NCBI GenBank assembly: GCA_029204225.1
Contig: CM055105.1
Coordinates: 10,430,551-10,494,550 of the forward strand
DNA: 64,000 nt
From: Diphasiastrum complanatum
Taxonomy: Eukaryota > Streptophyta > Lycopodiopsida > Lycopodiales > Lycopodiaceae
Direction: 5' to 3'
Below, piece after piece: positions 1 to 10,857 of this stretch (within the stretch, counting starts at the first letter, position 1; each line of letters opens with the position of its first letter). A program made the position numbers and the translations under genes. Below the pieces are notes generated by a model that did no database searches, was not told the DNA's origin, and worked only from the letters and a program-made list of their open reading frames with translations.

Positions 1-308
1 TGCCATCAGCTGGAGTTCCGTAGGGTTGTCCTTTTTTTGCTCTTTTTCCTTTGCTTGTGCTCTCTGTACCCAGTGTCATATTTTCTGGTACTGTCTTCTT
101 TCTTCCCTCACATTTGGATATGGCGCTGAAGTTGAGGGTTGGTCATCAGTGACCGATGGTGGTGGTGAGGGAGCCACTTCCTTCCTCTTCTGTGCTCACG
201 TAACGGCTAACACAGGGACATGGAAATGTTGCCCTTCCATTGGCATCCCCGCTGGAACTGATGTCGATTGTATTGCAATGAAGTTTAGTGGTGCACTGGT
301 TCCAGGTC

Positions 309-674
309 TCAATGGAAATTCTTGTAGCAGAGTCCATAACCGCATTCTCGACAGAAGGATGTATATTGTCCGTTGTGTCCTTCGCCACATCTGTAGCAGC
401 CGTAATTTCTTTTGCCTTGACACTGAGTTTGTGCTGCATAGGCCGCAATATATTCATTTATGGCAGGATCCATAATTGGTTCATCCGATCCATACCATTG
501 CTGCTGCTCAGGTTGAGGTGGTACTGGCATCTCTGATTCCGCTGCTGTCAAGTTCACGTGGGCCATTTGTTGATTGGCTAGCCCCAATGGTGTAGGTAAG
601 GCCATACGCTGTTGCTGATTCAGTGGTGCCCCTTGATGATATGGATAAGAAGTCTGATAAGGACTCCTCTTCTG
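309..674 (-). pseudogene. ORF remnant with a C-terminal Cys cluster
   Basis: The frame is open from about 674 down to a TGA at 309; the first Met is at 605. The N-terminal half is rich in Gln, Pro and Tyr. The last ~30 residues hold a Cys cluster of the form C-x2-C-x11-C-x2-C-x4-C (CYRC...CREC...C), which could be a zinc ribbon or RanBP2-like finger. I do not recognise the family. No promoter, intron or neighbouring gene supports a functional locus, and the setting is transposon debris, so a TE-derived fragment is as likely as a host exon. Another open frame (146-457, minus) overlaps its end, which may mark a frameshift. Function unknown. Confidence 0.25.
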
Positions 675-689
675 CTAAACAATCCGGGG

Positions 690-1150
690 GTTAAACGGAC
701 AAAATGTCGTATCGTGCAATATTGCATTGCACAAATGGCAAAATCTATATGTCAATCTCAGATTTTGCTTTAAGATTGGACATTCCTTTGCTGTATAGTT
801 TTGTGTGCATACTGAACACCATACATTATCACGTCAAGGATACTGTAGCTGGTTTGATTCCGTAGATGCGGCGTTGCTGCTACTTGTTTTTTTTCACAGC
901 TTTTTGAGTCAGATTGTTGGACTAACCATTAAGTTGGACTTTAGTTACTAACATTAAGTCCAACTGGTTACTTATTAATGTCTGTCGACAACCAGAATCA
1001 CACTCGCAACCACTTGCCATAATTGTACCAAAAACATAACTTTCTAATATTGTCCTCTATGGGAACGACATTATTTACTATAAAATCTATATTAACCCTG
1101 TTGGTATAGTATGACATACATCTTAGTATTGATCTTGGAGGAGCTCTTGA
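690..1150. other. Non-coding stretch with a short hairpin
   Basis: No supported ORF. The only structure seen is a perfect 10-bp inverted repeat at 932-941/956-965 (AGTTGGACTT and its complement, 14-nt loop). This could be a degraded miniature element, but no terminal repeats or target duplication could be defined. Confidence 0.3.
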
Positions 1151-1153
1151 AAC

Positions 1154-1778
1154 CTAAGGTCTTGGCTTGTCTTTTCCTAAATTTGGCATTGGAACACACT
1201 TCTTAAATTGAGTAACATGAGGTGGCAGCCCAAGGGCACCGTCACAATGGGAAAGGCCCGAGGGTAGGGAGGGGCCTTCCCCTATACTTAACCACATAGC
1301 TTGCCACCCTTGGGCCTCTCTCAATGGGAAAGGCACTCAGACAAGAGCATTTCCCTGTAGATTATACATTGCTACAAAACTAGAAGAGTTGCACTTAATG
1401 TGACTCTTTATTCTTTTTCCATTTGTTTGCTCTTCCTTCAAACAATTGGAGTTAAATGCCAATTGACATTTGCAAAAAAAGTGACCTGGCTTTTCACAGA
1501 AAAGGCATATTTGAGATTTTGCTTTGTCTTCTTGAATGACAACCCTAGGTGGTGGCCTTCCCATAAACTTAACCACACAACTTGCCAACCTCAAGGCCCT
1601 CACAATGGAGAAGGCCATCATATGGACACCTAAGCACGTAGCTTGCATCACCACACATGATGCATTGCCATACAACCAGAATAGTTGCACAAAATTGGAC
1701 TCTTTCTTCTTGTCTCTATTACTCCTTCACATACTTTTAATTAAATGCTTGACATTCTCCAATATAGTGACCTGGCCT
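1154..1778 (-). pseudogene. Tandem gag-like zinc-knuckle units
   Basis: On the minus strand a CCHC knuckle of the form C-x2-C-x3-GH-x4-C is encoded at 1466-1507 (CLFCEKPGHFFCKC). A second knuckle, cut at its start by the adjacent LTR, lies at 1752-1778 (PGHYIGEC). They are 286 bp apart. The flanks repeat at the same spacing: the + strand word GGCCTTCCC at 1273 recurs at 1554. The longest open frame is 1337-1690. This looks like the basic tail of a retrotransposon gag expanded into tandem units, now interrupted by stops. The left LTR of the element at 1779 was inserted inside the upstream knuckle. Assignment to gag is inferred from the knuckle only. Confidence 0.45.
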
Positions 1779-2609
1779 TGTGAAAAATGCAAAAATAAGC
1801 CTGGTAGAGGCCAAAAATCTTGTATATAGATAAACACACATGTGTGGAGCCTGTTACCACGTGTGAAACTAGTGTACTTGTCATGTGCCATAATCATATA
1901 GGATGCACATATGATTTAATTCAAGTTCTAGTGGCTAAAAAGGCCAAAAACTAGTTTTCTAGACATATGACACATGCATCAATCTATTGATTGCATGAGC
2001 CACATCCTTTGGTTAGGTGTCATATCCCTTGTGCAGAGGACAGATCACACGTGTGGAATAAGCTGAAGTAGGCGAATTTTGAGTTCTAGAAGATTTCCAA
2101 GTAGATCTCCATATAGAAGGAAAATGGACCAAAAGTGCTCAAAATAGAAGGTTTTGTCCAAGTGTCAGTTTTGCATGATGAATCATCATATGACAAAGCA
2201 CCTTCACACATGTGAGATCAGAGGGATGATCAGTACCATGAGCTCTCACTTATTGTATATATAGAGCCACATTTGGCCATAATCATTGTGAGACACCAAT
2301 CTTGGTTTTGGAAGCAATTTTGAGTGATTCTCTCCATTTGTCTACATTTGTTTTGATTGTTTTGAGGTTCTATCAATGTGTACTTGATTTTCAAGTTGGA
2401 TTCTGTACTCAGACAGTGTTTCACACGTGTGAAACCAGAAAGTACACCTACCTTCAATTAATGATTGTTCTTGTTAGGATTTTGTGTCTAGAATTGATCT
2501 AGATTGATCTTAATCTCAAGTAGATTGATAGATCAAGTAATCTGACAACCAATCCCTCTTGAGGATCAGATAAGGATCCACTCTTGGTACTTTTTGTACT
2601 TTTTGCACA
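1779..2609 (+). repeat. 5' LTR of the coding-free copia-like element
   Basis: Begins TGTGAAAAATGC and ends TTTTGCACA, 831 bp. A TATA box (TGTATATATAG) lies at 2254-2264. About 150 bp further on is the 16-bp palindrome TTTCACACGTGTGAAA (2419-2434), preceded by CTGTACTCAGAC. Further CACGTGTG words lie near 1858 and 2048. The LTR matches 9392-9880 until that copy is cut. Confidence 0.8.
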
Positions 2610-2622
2610 TGGTATCAGAGCC
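2610..2622 (+). other. Primer binding site (Met tRNA type)
   Basis: TGGTATCAGAGCC directly abuts the LTR end; it complements the 3' end of plant initiator-Met tRNA, the usual copia primer. Confidence 0.85.
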
Positions 2623-2734
2623 TAATACAAGAGATTTTGTTGAAATTGATAGGGTTAATCCAAATCAAAGCCAAAATTAGTAGTTCTTTGGAAACTAGTC
2701 AAATTTTGGGTAGCGAGTTGGATTTGATAGCTAT

Positions 2735-3654
2735 TGTTGTAAAGCTGACTCGGGTGCACCCAGCATGCCCTGTAAGACTCAAAGGGGTGACACTCTCTAA
2801 GGTCCCAGAGCAAGTTAGAACGTCAAGGACTGAGCCTCCGACCTGTGGTGAGCCAGTCAAGTAGTCACAAAGTCATGAGCTAGCTCTGGAGCTCGAGTCA
2901 TGGCCTAGTCAGGAAAGCAGGTTGATTCGGCCACCGGGACGGCTCCCGGGACCCATGTCCGGGAGCCAGGCTGATTCTACCAGGCTTGCCAGGCTTAATC
3001 AGCAAAATAAAAACTAAGTCCTAAAAAGCGTGCTTTACCAGAAAGCACTATGTTTCAAACCAGAGGGGGTGCGCCGAATCACAGCAGAACTATAGGGAGA
3101 GTCCGGCAGACAGAAACTTGGGCAGCTCAACCAGCGCCAGGAATCCAGTCACCAGGTCTCAGCTCCCTCTACCAGCATGAGCCAGGCACAATGCCCAGCA
3201 CGTGTTGGTGGCCCCGAGACCGGTTAGTCTATGTATGAATGTAACCTGTTCCAAATCTAATAAAGTTAATCCTTGGGGATGATTACCATTTCAGTTTCGC
3301 CTCCGGGACTGGTCCAAGTGGAAGGACCCTTACTACAACCTTTTTGCGTCGCTGGCGTCTAAGGGTCCCTGTCATCGACATGGGACTTGCCGCTATTCCA
3401 ATTGGTTAGTTTGGCGACCACTATGCCTTGGGTTTCATGTGTGGCTTGTCTTTGCCTTTGGTTATCTTTTGGGGACGGATTCTGAGCTGGCTTTCGGGTT
3501 GGTTGGGATTCCAGTTTTCTTAAGTCTGAATGGTTAAGCTTGTTACAAATCTGAGTTGGCTTTTATGTAAGTGCATGATGGATGAATGTTAGACTTAAGC
3601 GCGTGTTGGAGAAACCGCTCAAGTCCCAGCGCCCTTTGAGGCGCCGGCGCAACA
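2735..3654 (+). repeat. 5' LTR of TR-GAG element
   Basis: 920 bp from TGTTGTAAAGCTG to GGCGCAACA. It matches 6790-7704 with scattered substitutions. The end is GC-rich (GAGGCGCCGGCGC). Confidence 0.85.
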
Positions 3655-3656
3655 TG

Positions 3657-3669
3657 TGGTATTAGAGCC
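3657..3669 (+). other. Primer binding site of TR-GAG element
   Basis: TGGTATTAGAGCC, two bases after the LTR end, one mismatch from the Met-type primer site of the copia elements here. Confidence 0.75.
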
Positions 3670-4248
3670 AACTAGCCGGTCAGCTACGCAAGTCTCACAG
3701 GGATGGCCACGTTTTGGGATTTGTCAGGACAACTGTTGCGCAAGGTGCTGCCCATAGTGTAAGCATGGGTGCGTCCACGGTCGGGGTGGTCGATAGAACG
3801 GGGGACTTGATGAGTCAAAGTGCTGCCCTCGAGGTGTAAGCACGGTCAGTTCTCGCGGTTCGGGCCTGGCGCTGTCTGCACGTAGGACGGATGAGGCAAA
3901 GTGCTGCCTAGGTAGGTGAAAGCACGGTCTGTACCTTGTGGGGTGCGGGGCGACATATTCGAACTGTACAGGTTAACCATTGATACAGAGATGTTGCTCG
4001 AATTCGGGTGTAAAGCACGGGTGGTTAGCTGTCGGTGCGAGATAGCTGCCGATCGTTTAGCTATAAGGGCTATCGACCAAAAAGTGGTGGGGCGTGACTG
4101 AGACAATGTGCTGCTTAATGGTGAAAGCACGGATGGTTGGATGGATGTTTCCCCGTGGGCTAATTCTGTGATAGATTTGTGTGGGCGCGGCTAGGCAAAG
4201 GTCCTACGTCCGGTCTCAGGGGGGTTTGTGGCTTGAGAGGGATCTTCT

Positions 4249-5589
4249 GTGTTTGCTTTGACTCGAGAATACAGCTCTCGCATGCATCGAGATGGCACCA
4301 GGTCCAAGTCGAGAAAGAAAGAGCATATGCACTCCACAGTGGCGCCCCTCCAAGAAGAGATGGGTGGCCCTTCTGAACCTACACCAAGAGATGAACCCTT
4401 GCCAGAGGTGCAACAGGACCTCTTTGAAGTGAAGATGCGGCAATACTTATCAAGTGCAATGACGACTATGCTTAGCGAGGTGAAGAAGGATAGAGAAACC
4501 GAAAGGAAAGAATGGCAAACATCCTTGCGAGCCATGAATCTTACTCAAATTAACCTTGCTAGAGAAATGAGAGACGGGCTAACACAGTTCGAAGCCAGGT
4601 TTGAAGAGTTGGAAGCAACTAGGGGGAATGCAGTGGCGCTTCCTCCACAGATACCAAGAGAACCACGAGCGCGAAACACGGAGGGCCCAAGAAAGACTGC
4701 CAAAGTGAAAGCACCACCTACTTTCAAAGGAGAGCGTGACATTCGAGTTGTGGAAAATTGGTTGTTTCACATGGACCATTACTTCCGTCTGATGAACACT
4801 CCTGAGGAAGAAAGAACTGACTTGGCATTGACATATTTTGAGGGCTAAACTACAAATTGGTACCGGATGGCAAGAATGCATTTTCAAACATGGGACGCAT
4901 TCAAAGCCGCATTACGAGAGGAGTTCATACCGAAGGATTCACACATGAGATTGAGGACAGAATTATCGAGGCTCAAACAGAAAGGGTCATTGCGAGAGTA
5001 CCTCAATAAATTCAGACAAAGTGTATGGGTTATTGAAGGTATGTCCGAGGCGGACAAAACTCATTACCTATTGTCTGGAATGCAATCTTGGACCCGGCAT
5101 GCGATAGACAGCTACATGCCCCATGATTTCAATTCAACTATTCGAGCGGCTAAAATGGTTTGTGATTATGAGAGCACATTGGCACCAGCTACTCCCACAA
5201 CCTCAACAAGAGTATTTAGTGGATCCAGATCGAGTCCGAGCTTCTTTTCAAGGGGGGACTCAGCTCCAAATGGCAACCAAGCCTCGAGTAGCGTGAACAA
5301 ATTCCCAACAAAAACAGGGTTTGACAACCAAGGCAACAATGGAGGGAACATGTTCCAGAGAAGAAACAATGTTGGACCTTCAGCTAGTCACAGCAACAGC
5401 TCACCAACAGTGGGCAGTTCCATGCATTGCTTCAACTGTCATCAGCAAGGTCACTCTTGGAGGTCATGCCCCAAACCATTGAATAAGCAAATCATGGCTG
5501 CCATTGAAGGATTTGATAGGTTGGAGAGAGAGGCATTTGATCAAGAAGATGTGAACAAGATGATGAAGAGGACCCAGAAACGGATTTGA
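4249..5589 (+). pseudogene. gag: Ty3/gypsy-type gag, one internal stop
   Basis: Reading frame with a single TAA at 4846-4848; the frame then continues to 5589. The Retrotrans_gag capsid core spans about residues 150-330 (motifs ENWLFHMDHYF, NWYRMA, FKAALREEF, LREYLNKFRQ). A CCHC zinc knuckle, CFNCHQQGHSWRSCP, lies near residue 395. The likely natural start is the Met at 4282, ahead of a basic stretch. Gag would form the virus-like particle and bind RNA. The protease frame follows in the -1 frame with a short overlap; I see no canonical slippery heptamer, so this is more likely a frameshift mutation than programmed frameshifting. Confidence 0.75.
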
Positions 5590-6422
5590 TTGAGTCTGAC
5601 CTGAATGCCTTGCAACAAATAGGGGCACTTGCGGCGTATCGTGAATATCTTATGGCGACTCCTGCGAGAGGATCCAAGTTATTGTACCTGAAAGGCTGTA
5701 TTCAAGGCAGGATCATTTACTTCATGGTAGACCTGGGGGCGTCACATAACTACTTGTCAGAAAAACTGACAGGAGAATTGGACATCCAATGTGAAGAAAA
5801 TGTGACTCCTATTTGTGTGGAGACCGCGAAAGGTACAATGACCACTTGTAGATTGGCAACCAACTTACCAATCTCTCTGGGAGCCTGGAAGAATCGACTA
5901 ACGTTCACAATCTTGAAGATGGATGCCTTCGACGCTATTTTGGGATTAAGCTAGTTTAACAAACATGTGGTGGCCTTCTTGGCAAAAGGAGTTAACCTTG
6001 TGTTATTATATAATGGCAGGAGACCTTGTGTTGTCAGAGCTGTGCCAGGGGACCAACTAGAAAAGAACGACACAAATGAACCTGAGCCAACCATTCCTCC
6101 CAATCTCATTCACCTATTTAACGAAGGACAGCCAACAGTGACAGACCAGCTGACACGGGAACAAATGGATCCAACATTGCCTATAGTCTCTACATCAAAG
6201 GTGAATTCAAGTGCCGATGCAGAGCTCAAGGAGCTCACCTTGTGTGACCAAGCGAAAGCTCACTTCTTTAACGAAGGACATCCAACAGTGACAAACCAGC
6301 TGATGCGAGGTCAAATGGAGCCAACATTGCCTGTAGTTTCTACATCAAAGGTGAATCTCAGTGCCGATGCAAAGCTCAAGGAGCTCAACCTGGACGACCA
6401 AATAAAATATCTAGAGTCCTAG
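5590..6422 (+). pseudogene. Aspartic protease plus tandem-repeat tail
   Basis: Frame 5586-5954 holds a retroviral-type aspartic protease: active-site box VDLGASHNYLS (Leu where Thr or Ser is usual) and the flap/end motif DAILGLS. A TAG at 5952-5954 falls where the family has the Trp of GLSWF, consistent with TGG to TAG. The frame reopens at 5967 and runs to 6422. This tail contains two copies of a 50-codon unit (starting near 6111 and 6261; core FNEGxPTVTxQL) and then stops. RT would normally follow, but there is none. The active-site change and stop suggest it is now inactive. Confidence 0.7.
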
Positions 6423-6789
6423 GAGACTCATCCAGATGTGCGACGAAAACGACATATCTGAGGCTTAAGGGAGCCGTAAGTACCTTTTTCTTTCATGCTA
6501 ATAAAGTAAGCCACATTTCTCATTGAGGAGTGAGCTTCAGTTTAATGTCTAAGTGTAGCAGCTTCACACAGATTTTACGTAAGTGAACTAGATCCACACT
6601 TTTCCTGTGCTGGGTGTAAAACACAATATCATTACTCCACTTTACAGTTGATTTCCTTTGGCTGGTGAATCAAGCCCGTGCCCTTGTATATGTGACTAAA
6701 GTATGGCCGGTGAATTAAGCCCGTGCCATGAGTCTTAGGTTCTAGTTTGGCCCTGATGAGGACATCAGTTTTCTCAAACGAGGGGAGGA
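6423..6789 (+). other. 3' untranslated part of TR-GAG with purine tract
   Basis: No ORF. It ends with the polypurine tract CGAGGGGAGGA (about 6778-6789) that primes plus-strand synthesis. Part of it (ACGTAAGTGAACTAGATCCACACTT-like, around 6578) resembles the end of element J near 30278, suggesting related 3' regions. Confidence 0.5.
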
Positions 6790-7704
6790 TATTGTAAAGC
6801 TGACTCGGGTGCACCCAGCGTGCCCTGTAAGACTCAAAGGGGTGACTCTCTCTAAGGTCCCAGAGCAAGTTAGAACGTCAAGGACTGAGCCTCCGACCTG
6901 TGGTGAGCCAGTCAAGTAGTCACAAAGTCATGAGCTAGCTCTAGAGCTCGAGTCATGGCCTAGTCAGGAAAGCAGGTTGATTCGGCCGCCGGGACGGCTC
7001 CCGGGACCCATGTCCGGGAGCCAGACTGATTCTGCCAGGCTTGCCAGGCTTAATCAGCAAAATAAAAACTAAGTCCTAAAAAGCGTGCTTTACCAGAAAG
7101 CACTATGTTTCAAACCAGAGGGGGCCGAATCACAGCAGAACTATAGGGGGAGTTCGGCAGACAGAAACTTGGGCAGCTCAACCAGTGCCAGGAATCCAGT
7201 CGCCAGGTCTCAACTCCCTCTACCAGCACGAGCCAGGCACAATGCCCAGCACATGTTGGTGGCCCCGAGACCGGTCAGTCTATGTATGAATGTAACTTGT
7301 TCCAAATCTAATAAAGTTGATCCTTGGGGATGATTACCATTTCGGTTTTGCCTCCGGGACTGGTCCAAGTGGAAGGACCCTTACTACAACCTTTTTGCGT
7401 CACTGGCGCCTAAGGGTCCCTGTCATCGACATGGGGCTTGCCGCTATGCCAATTGGTCAGTTTGGTGACCACTTGCCTTGGGTTTCATGTGTGGCTTGTC
7501 TTTGTCTTTGGTTACCTTTTGGGGACCGATTCTGAGTTGGCTTTCGGGTTGGTTGGGATTCCAGTTTTCTTAAGTCTGAATGGTTAAGCTTGTTACGTTT
7601 CTGAGTTGGCTTTTATGTAAGTGCATGATGGATGAATGTTAGACTTAAGCGCGTGTTGGGAAAACCGCTCAAGTCTCAACGCCCTTTGAGGCGTCAGCGC
7701 AACA
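6790..7704 (+). repeat. 3' LTR of TR-GAG element
   Basis: 915 bp, ends GCGCAACA, followed by the target duplication GCTAT. The first base pair is mutated (TA for TG). Confidence 0.85.
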
Positions 7705-7709
7705 GCTAT

Positions 7710-9391
7710 CCTCAAAATTTTTGGTCCAGATCTTGTTGTGGGCTGTAGGAACCTTTTTCACATGTGTGAGGCCGTACAGCTCTGGTTTTGACTAATAAAT
7801 TTCAAAAATTTGTACAATTTGACTCACATACCCAATTTGAGTGATTTTTAGTGCAAAATCAAGCATTTTCTATAGAGAATCTAATCCCTAGATTAGTTCT
7901 TGGATTAGATTAGCCAAAAAAATTAATATTGAAGCTTGAATGAGGTGCATTAATTGATCTACTCTGATTTTTTGAGTGTATGTTGAAGTTAAGAGAGATT
8001 TTGCTAAAAATCATAGGTTAAGGAGTGATATGCAAGGTGAGAGGTTAAAATCCATAGTTCCATCACTCTAGATTTGTTCAAGAGTGATAGGGTCAAGTTT
8101 AGAAGCATCAATTTGCTAGAAAACATCTTTGGATCTATCCTCCAAGTGAAACCTTTGAGAGTTTCTAGTGCATATAGAGCATCTATGCAGATCTTTTGTA
8201 GAATTTGACATAGGTTGGCTTCAATTGAGAGTTCTAGAAAAGAGATTGAGATCCAAGTCACATAGTTCAACCCTAATCAATTTGTTTGAGTGATTGTAAG
8301 GTTTGAAAAGAGTCATTAAGGTGTCTATGGCAAATGTGTAGAGAGACATCCAATTTTCTAAGAGTTCCTTCCTTTGTAGAGGGCAAGATCTAGATGCTCA
8401 TTTTGAGTTGTTATTGGTGGAGAATTTGCCTTCTCCTAAGTGATCAAATCTTTCTAAGTGGCATTAGCTCTTTGGAGCACAGTATCTTAGCGAGAAGAAT
8501 CACAACTTTTGATTTTGAATTTCATTCTAAGTCTTAAAAGGTAGAGTAATTGGTGGAATCCGATAGGAGTGATTGAATTCAATTTGTTGAGCAAAAATTG
8601 AATAGTATGTATGAAACTCAAATTAGTTCTATTCAACTTTCTTTGTGAAAGTGTGAGGGTCAATTTGTGATCCCATTGGATGTCTAAAATGAGGAGGAGT
8701 CCATATTTGAGTATTCATGCATGGTTGAGATCTTTGTGAATCTCTAGTTGTCTAAAGTTTTTAAGCTTTGTGAAAAATTGATGGTATAGTTTGTTGTCAA
8801 ATCAAATCAAATTCATTCTAAATCTCAAGAGTGAGATTATTTGGATCAAGAGTGAGTCCAATAGAAGTGATTAAGTTTGATTTTCATGTGTTTGAAAAAA
8901 AAAAAACCCATTTTTGTTCAAGAATCTCAAGTTTTGAGAGAACTAGTCAAGTGAAAAGGAAAAATCTAGTTGTCAAATCTTTTCATATCCATTTCAACTT
9001 TCAAAAGAAAGAGTCATTGGTATTTGATGAGTCCAATAGGAGAGTGGATCTGATTTCTTTTGTGATTTGATTCAAAAATTGTATGCTTTTGTCTTAGTGA
9101 TCAAAGCAAAGTTTCCAAGTGAGCAAGCCTCAAAGTCAAGCATCTACATGAAATTTGGAAGGAATCAATTTCGAAGATGCTAAGATGGTGCAAAGCTCTC
9201 AAGTTCATCAAAGATGTCAACATCAAAGAAGCACTATCATGGATATGGTGATTTCAGATCAACATCAAGCTCATTGGCTGATCTTCACACCTTTTGAACC
9301 AGCAAAGACCAATTCAGCCCATGGAGTCAAGTTCAAGATCATCATGTTTTCCATCAAGCTAGATTCACCAAGCTAGATTTTTGAGGAGGAG
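7710..9391 (+). other. Non-coding internal region of the copia-like element
   Basis: AT-rich, with many short stops in all frames and no recognisable retrotransposon domain. Near its start (7757-7780) is TTCACATGTGTGAGGCCGTACAGC, written here as two adjoining words TTCACATGTGTGA and GGCCGTACAGC, which matches the leader of element E at 52331-52354. An open frame at 9155-9376 looks fortuitous. The region ends in GAGGAGGAG before the right LTR. Confidence 0.6.
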
Positions 9392-9880
9392 TGTGAAAAA
9401 TGCAAAAATAAGCTTGGTAGAGGCCAAAAATCTTGTATATAAATAAAGACACATGTGTGGAGCCTGTTACCATGTGTGAAACTAGTGTACTTGTCATGTA
9501 CCATAATCATATAGGATGTACATATGATTTAATTCAAGTTCTAGTGGCTAAAAAGGCCAAAAACTAGTTTTCTAGACATATGACACATGGCATCAATCTA
9601 TTGATTGCATGAGCCACATCCTTTGGTTAGGTGTCATATCCCATGTGTAGAGGACATCTCACACGTGTGGAATAAGCTGAAGTAGGCAAATTCTGAGTTC
9701 TAGAAGATTTCCAAGTAGATCTCCATATAGAAGGAAAGTGGACCAAAAGTGCTCAAAGTAGAAGGTTTTGTCCAAGTGTCAGTTTTCATGATGAATCATC
9801 ATATGACAAAGCACCTTCACACATGTGGGATCAAAGGGATGATCAGTACCATGAGCTTCCACTTATTGTATATATTAGAG
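9392..9880 (+). repeat. 3' LTR of the copia-like element, truncated
   Basis: Begins TGTGAAAAATGC; matches the left LTR to the TATA box, then breaks at about 9880 into copia RT coding sequence. Confidence 0.75.
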
Positions 9881-10857
9881 ACTACTCCTTGCATATGCAA
9901 CATAGTACACTTTGGAAATACACCAAATTGATGTGAAAACAACCTTCCTCCACTGAGATCTAGAGGTGAAAATTTTCATGAAGTAGCCTGAAGAATACGA
10001 AGACCCGGACAATCGACACTATGTTTGTTGGTTGCAGTGATGCATTTATGGTCTAAAGCAGGCACGACGAGCTTGGTACAAGAAGCTCGACAGTCTTCTG
10101 AAGTCTCTAGACTTTGTTCCTACACAACCAGACTATAATGTCTATATAAAGAAAGTAGGAAGAAGCTTTGTGATTCTAACTATTTTTCTAGATGACTCCC
10201 TGATGATAGAAAACTCTTTGACGCTGATCAAAGAAATGAAACGTCAGATTTCTGAGAGTTACAAAATCATAGATCTCGGAGAAGCAACAAAATGCCTTGA
10301 GCTATAGATCAGAAGAGATCGAATCAGAGGAGTAATGCATCTGAGTCAATCAGAATATGCCGAAAAGGTGCTGAAGTAGTACCGAATGATGGACTACAAA
10401 GAAAAAGCCACACCAATGGTACCCGGAGCCAGATTGACAAAGTAGGACTACCCAAATATTGATGAGGAGAGATAGAAGATGGAAGATATACCATACCAAA
10501 ACTTGATCGGTAGTCTGATATACCTCACAATCTGTACCAGACCCAACTTAGCCTTCCTAGTCTATGCATTGAGCCAATTTTCTTCGAATCCTAGCATGGC
10601 GCATTGGCAAATTGCAAAAAGAATACTGCAATATCTGAAGGGATCTTGTCTTCCATTCAAAGACAAAATATATACCTATGAAGTACCATTATGTTCGAGC
10701 CTGATCTCGAAAGAAGAGCTGAAAGTCCAATACATAAAATCAAAGGACATGGTTGCAGATTTTCTCACGAAGCCGTTCGACAAACCACTGTTCACAAAAC
10801 AAAAAAACGCGATGGGACTAAACAAACACAACACAGGTTGCAACATTCAAGAGGGAG
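9881..10857 (+). pseudogene. pol: Copia F: RT fragment, RNase H mostly deleted
   Basis: Translation in one frame gives Ty1/copia RT motifs: IHQIDVKT, IYGLKQAR, a catalytic box reading FLDD where YVDD is usual, YQNLIGSLIYL and KRILQYLKG. In-frame stops occur at LH*DLE, MK*PEE, LK*YRMM and TK*DYP. After LKG the sequence jumps to what in the sister copies lies ~330 bp downstream, removing most of RNase H. It ends with the tether-domain motif MVADFLTKP and a purine tract before the LTR. Gag, protease and integrase are absent. Same family as fragments at 16533, 22807 and 61846. Confidence 0.8.

Larger units (their letters stand above)
2735..7704 (+). mobile_element. Gag-protease-only gypsy element (TR-GAG type)
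   Basis: LTRs at 2735-3654 and 6790-7704 are near-identical, and both insertion flanks read GCTAT (2730-2734 and 7705-7709), a 5-bp target duplication. A primer site TGGTATTAGAGCC lies at 3657 and a purine tract CGAGGGGAGGA just before the right LTR. The internal 3.1 kb encodes a Ty3/gypsy-type gag with a zinc knuckle and an aspartic protease, then a short repeat-bearing tail, with no RT, RNase H or integrase. That is the layout of TR-GAG non-autonomous elements. The right LTR starts TATTG instead of TGTTG. It interrupts the leader of the surrounding copia-like element. Confidence 0.85.
1779..9880 (+). mobile_element. Coding-free copia-like LTR element (LARD-like)
   Basis: Two matching LTRs (1779-2609 and 9392-9880), a Met-type primer site at 2610 and a purine tract (GAGGAGGAG, 9383-9391) just before the right LTR define a plus-strand LTR element. 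Its own internal DNA is 2610-2734 plus 7710-9391, about 1.8 kb, and contains no gag, protease, integrase or RT. It is therefore non-autonomous. The primer site and TGTG...CACA ends resemble the copia elements of this window, so copia proteins are the likely source of mobility (inference). The right LTR is truncated at 9880 by a copia RT fragment, so the outer target duplication cannot be checked. A gypsy-type element is nested at 2735-7704. Confidence 0.7.

Noticed and set aside
2610-2622. tRNA gene fragments suggested by TGGTATCAGAGC
   Set aside because: They are primer binding sites next to LTR ends; no cloverleaf nearby.
5550-5590. Programmed -1 frameshift between gag and protease
   Set aside because: No slippery heptamer or following stem seen, and the gag frame carries another stop, so decay is simpler.
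9881-10857. RNA editing (U to C) restoring the shared TAG codons
   Set aside because: Such editing is known from plant organelles, not nuclear transcripts; loss by deamination before duplication explains the data.
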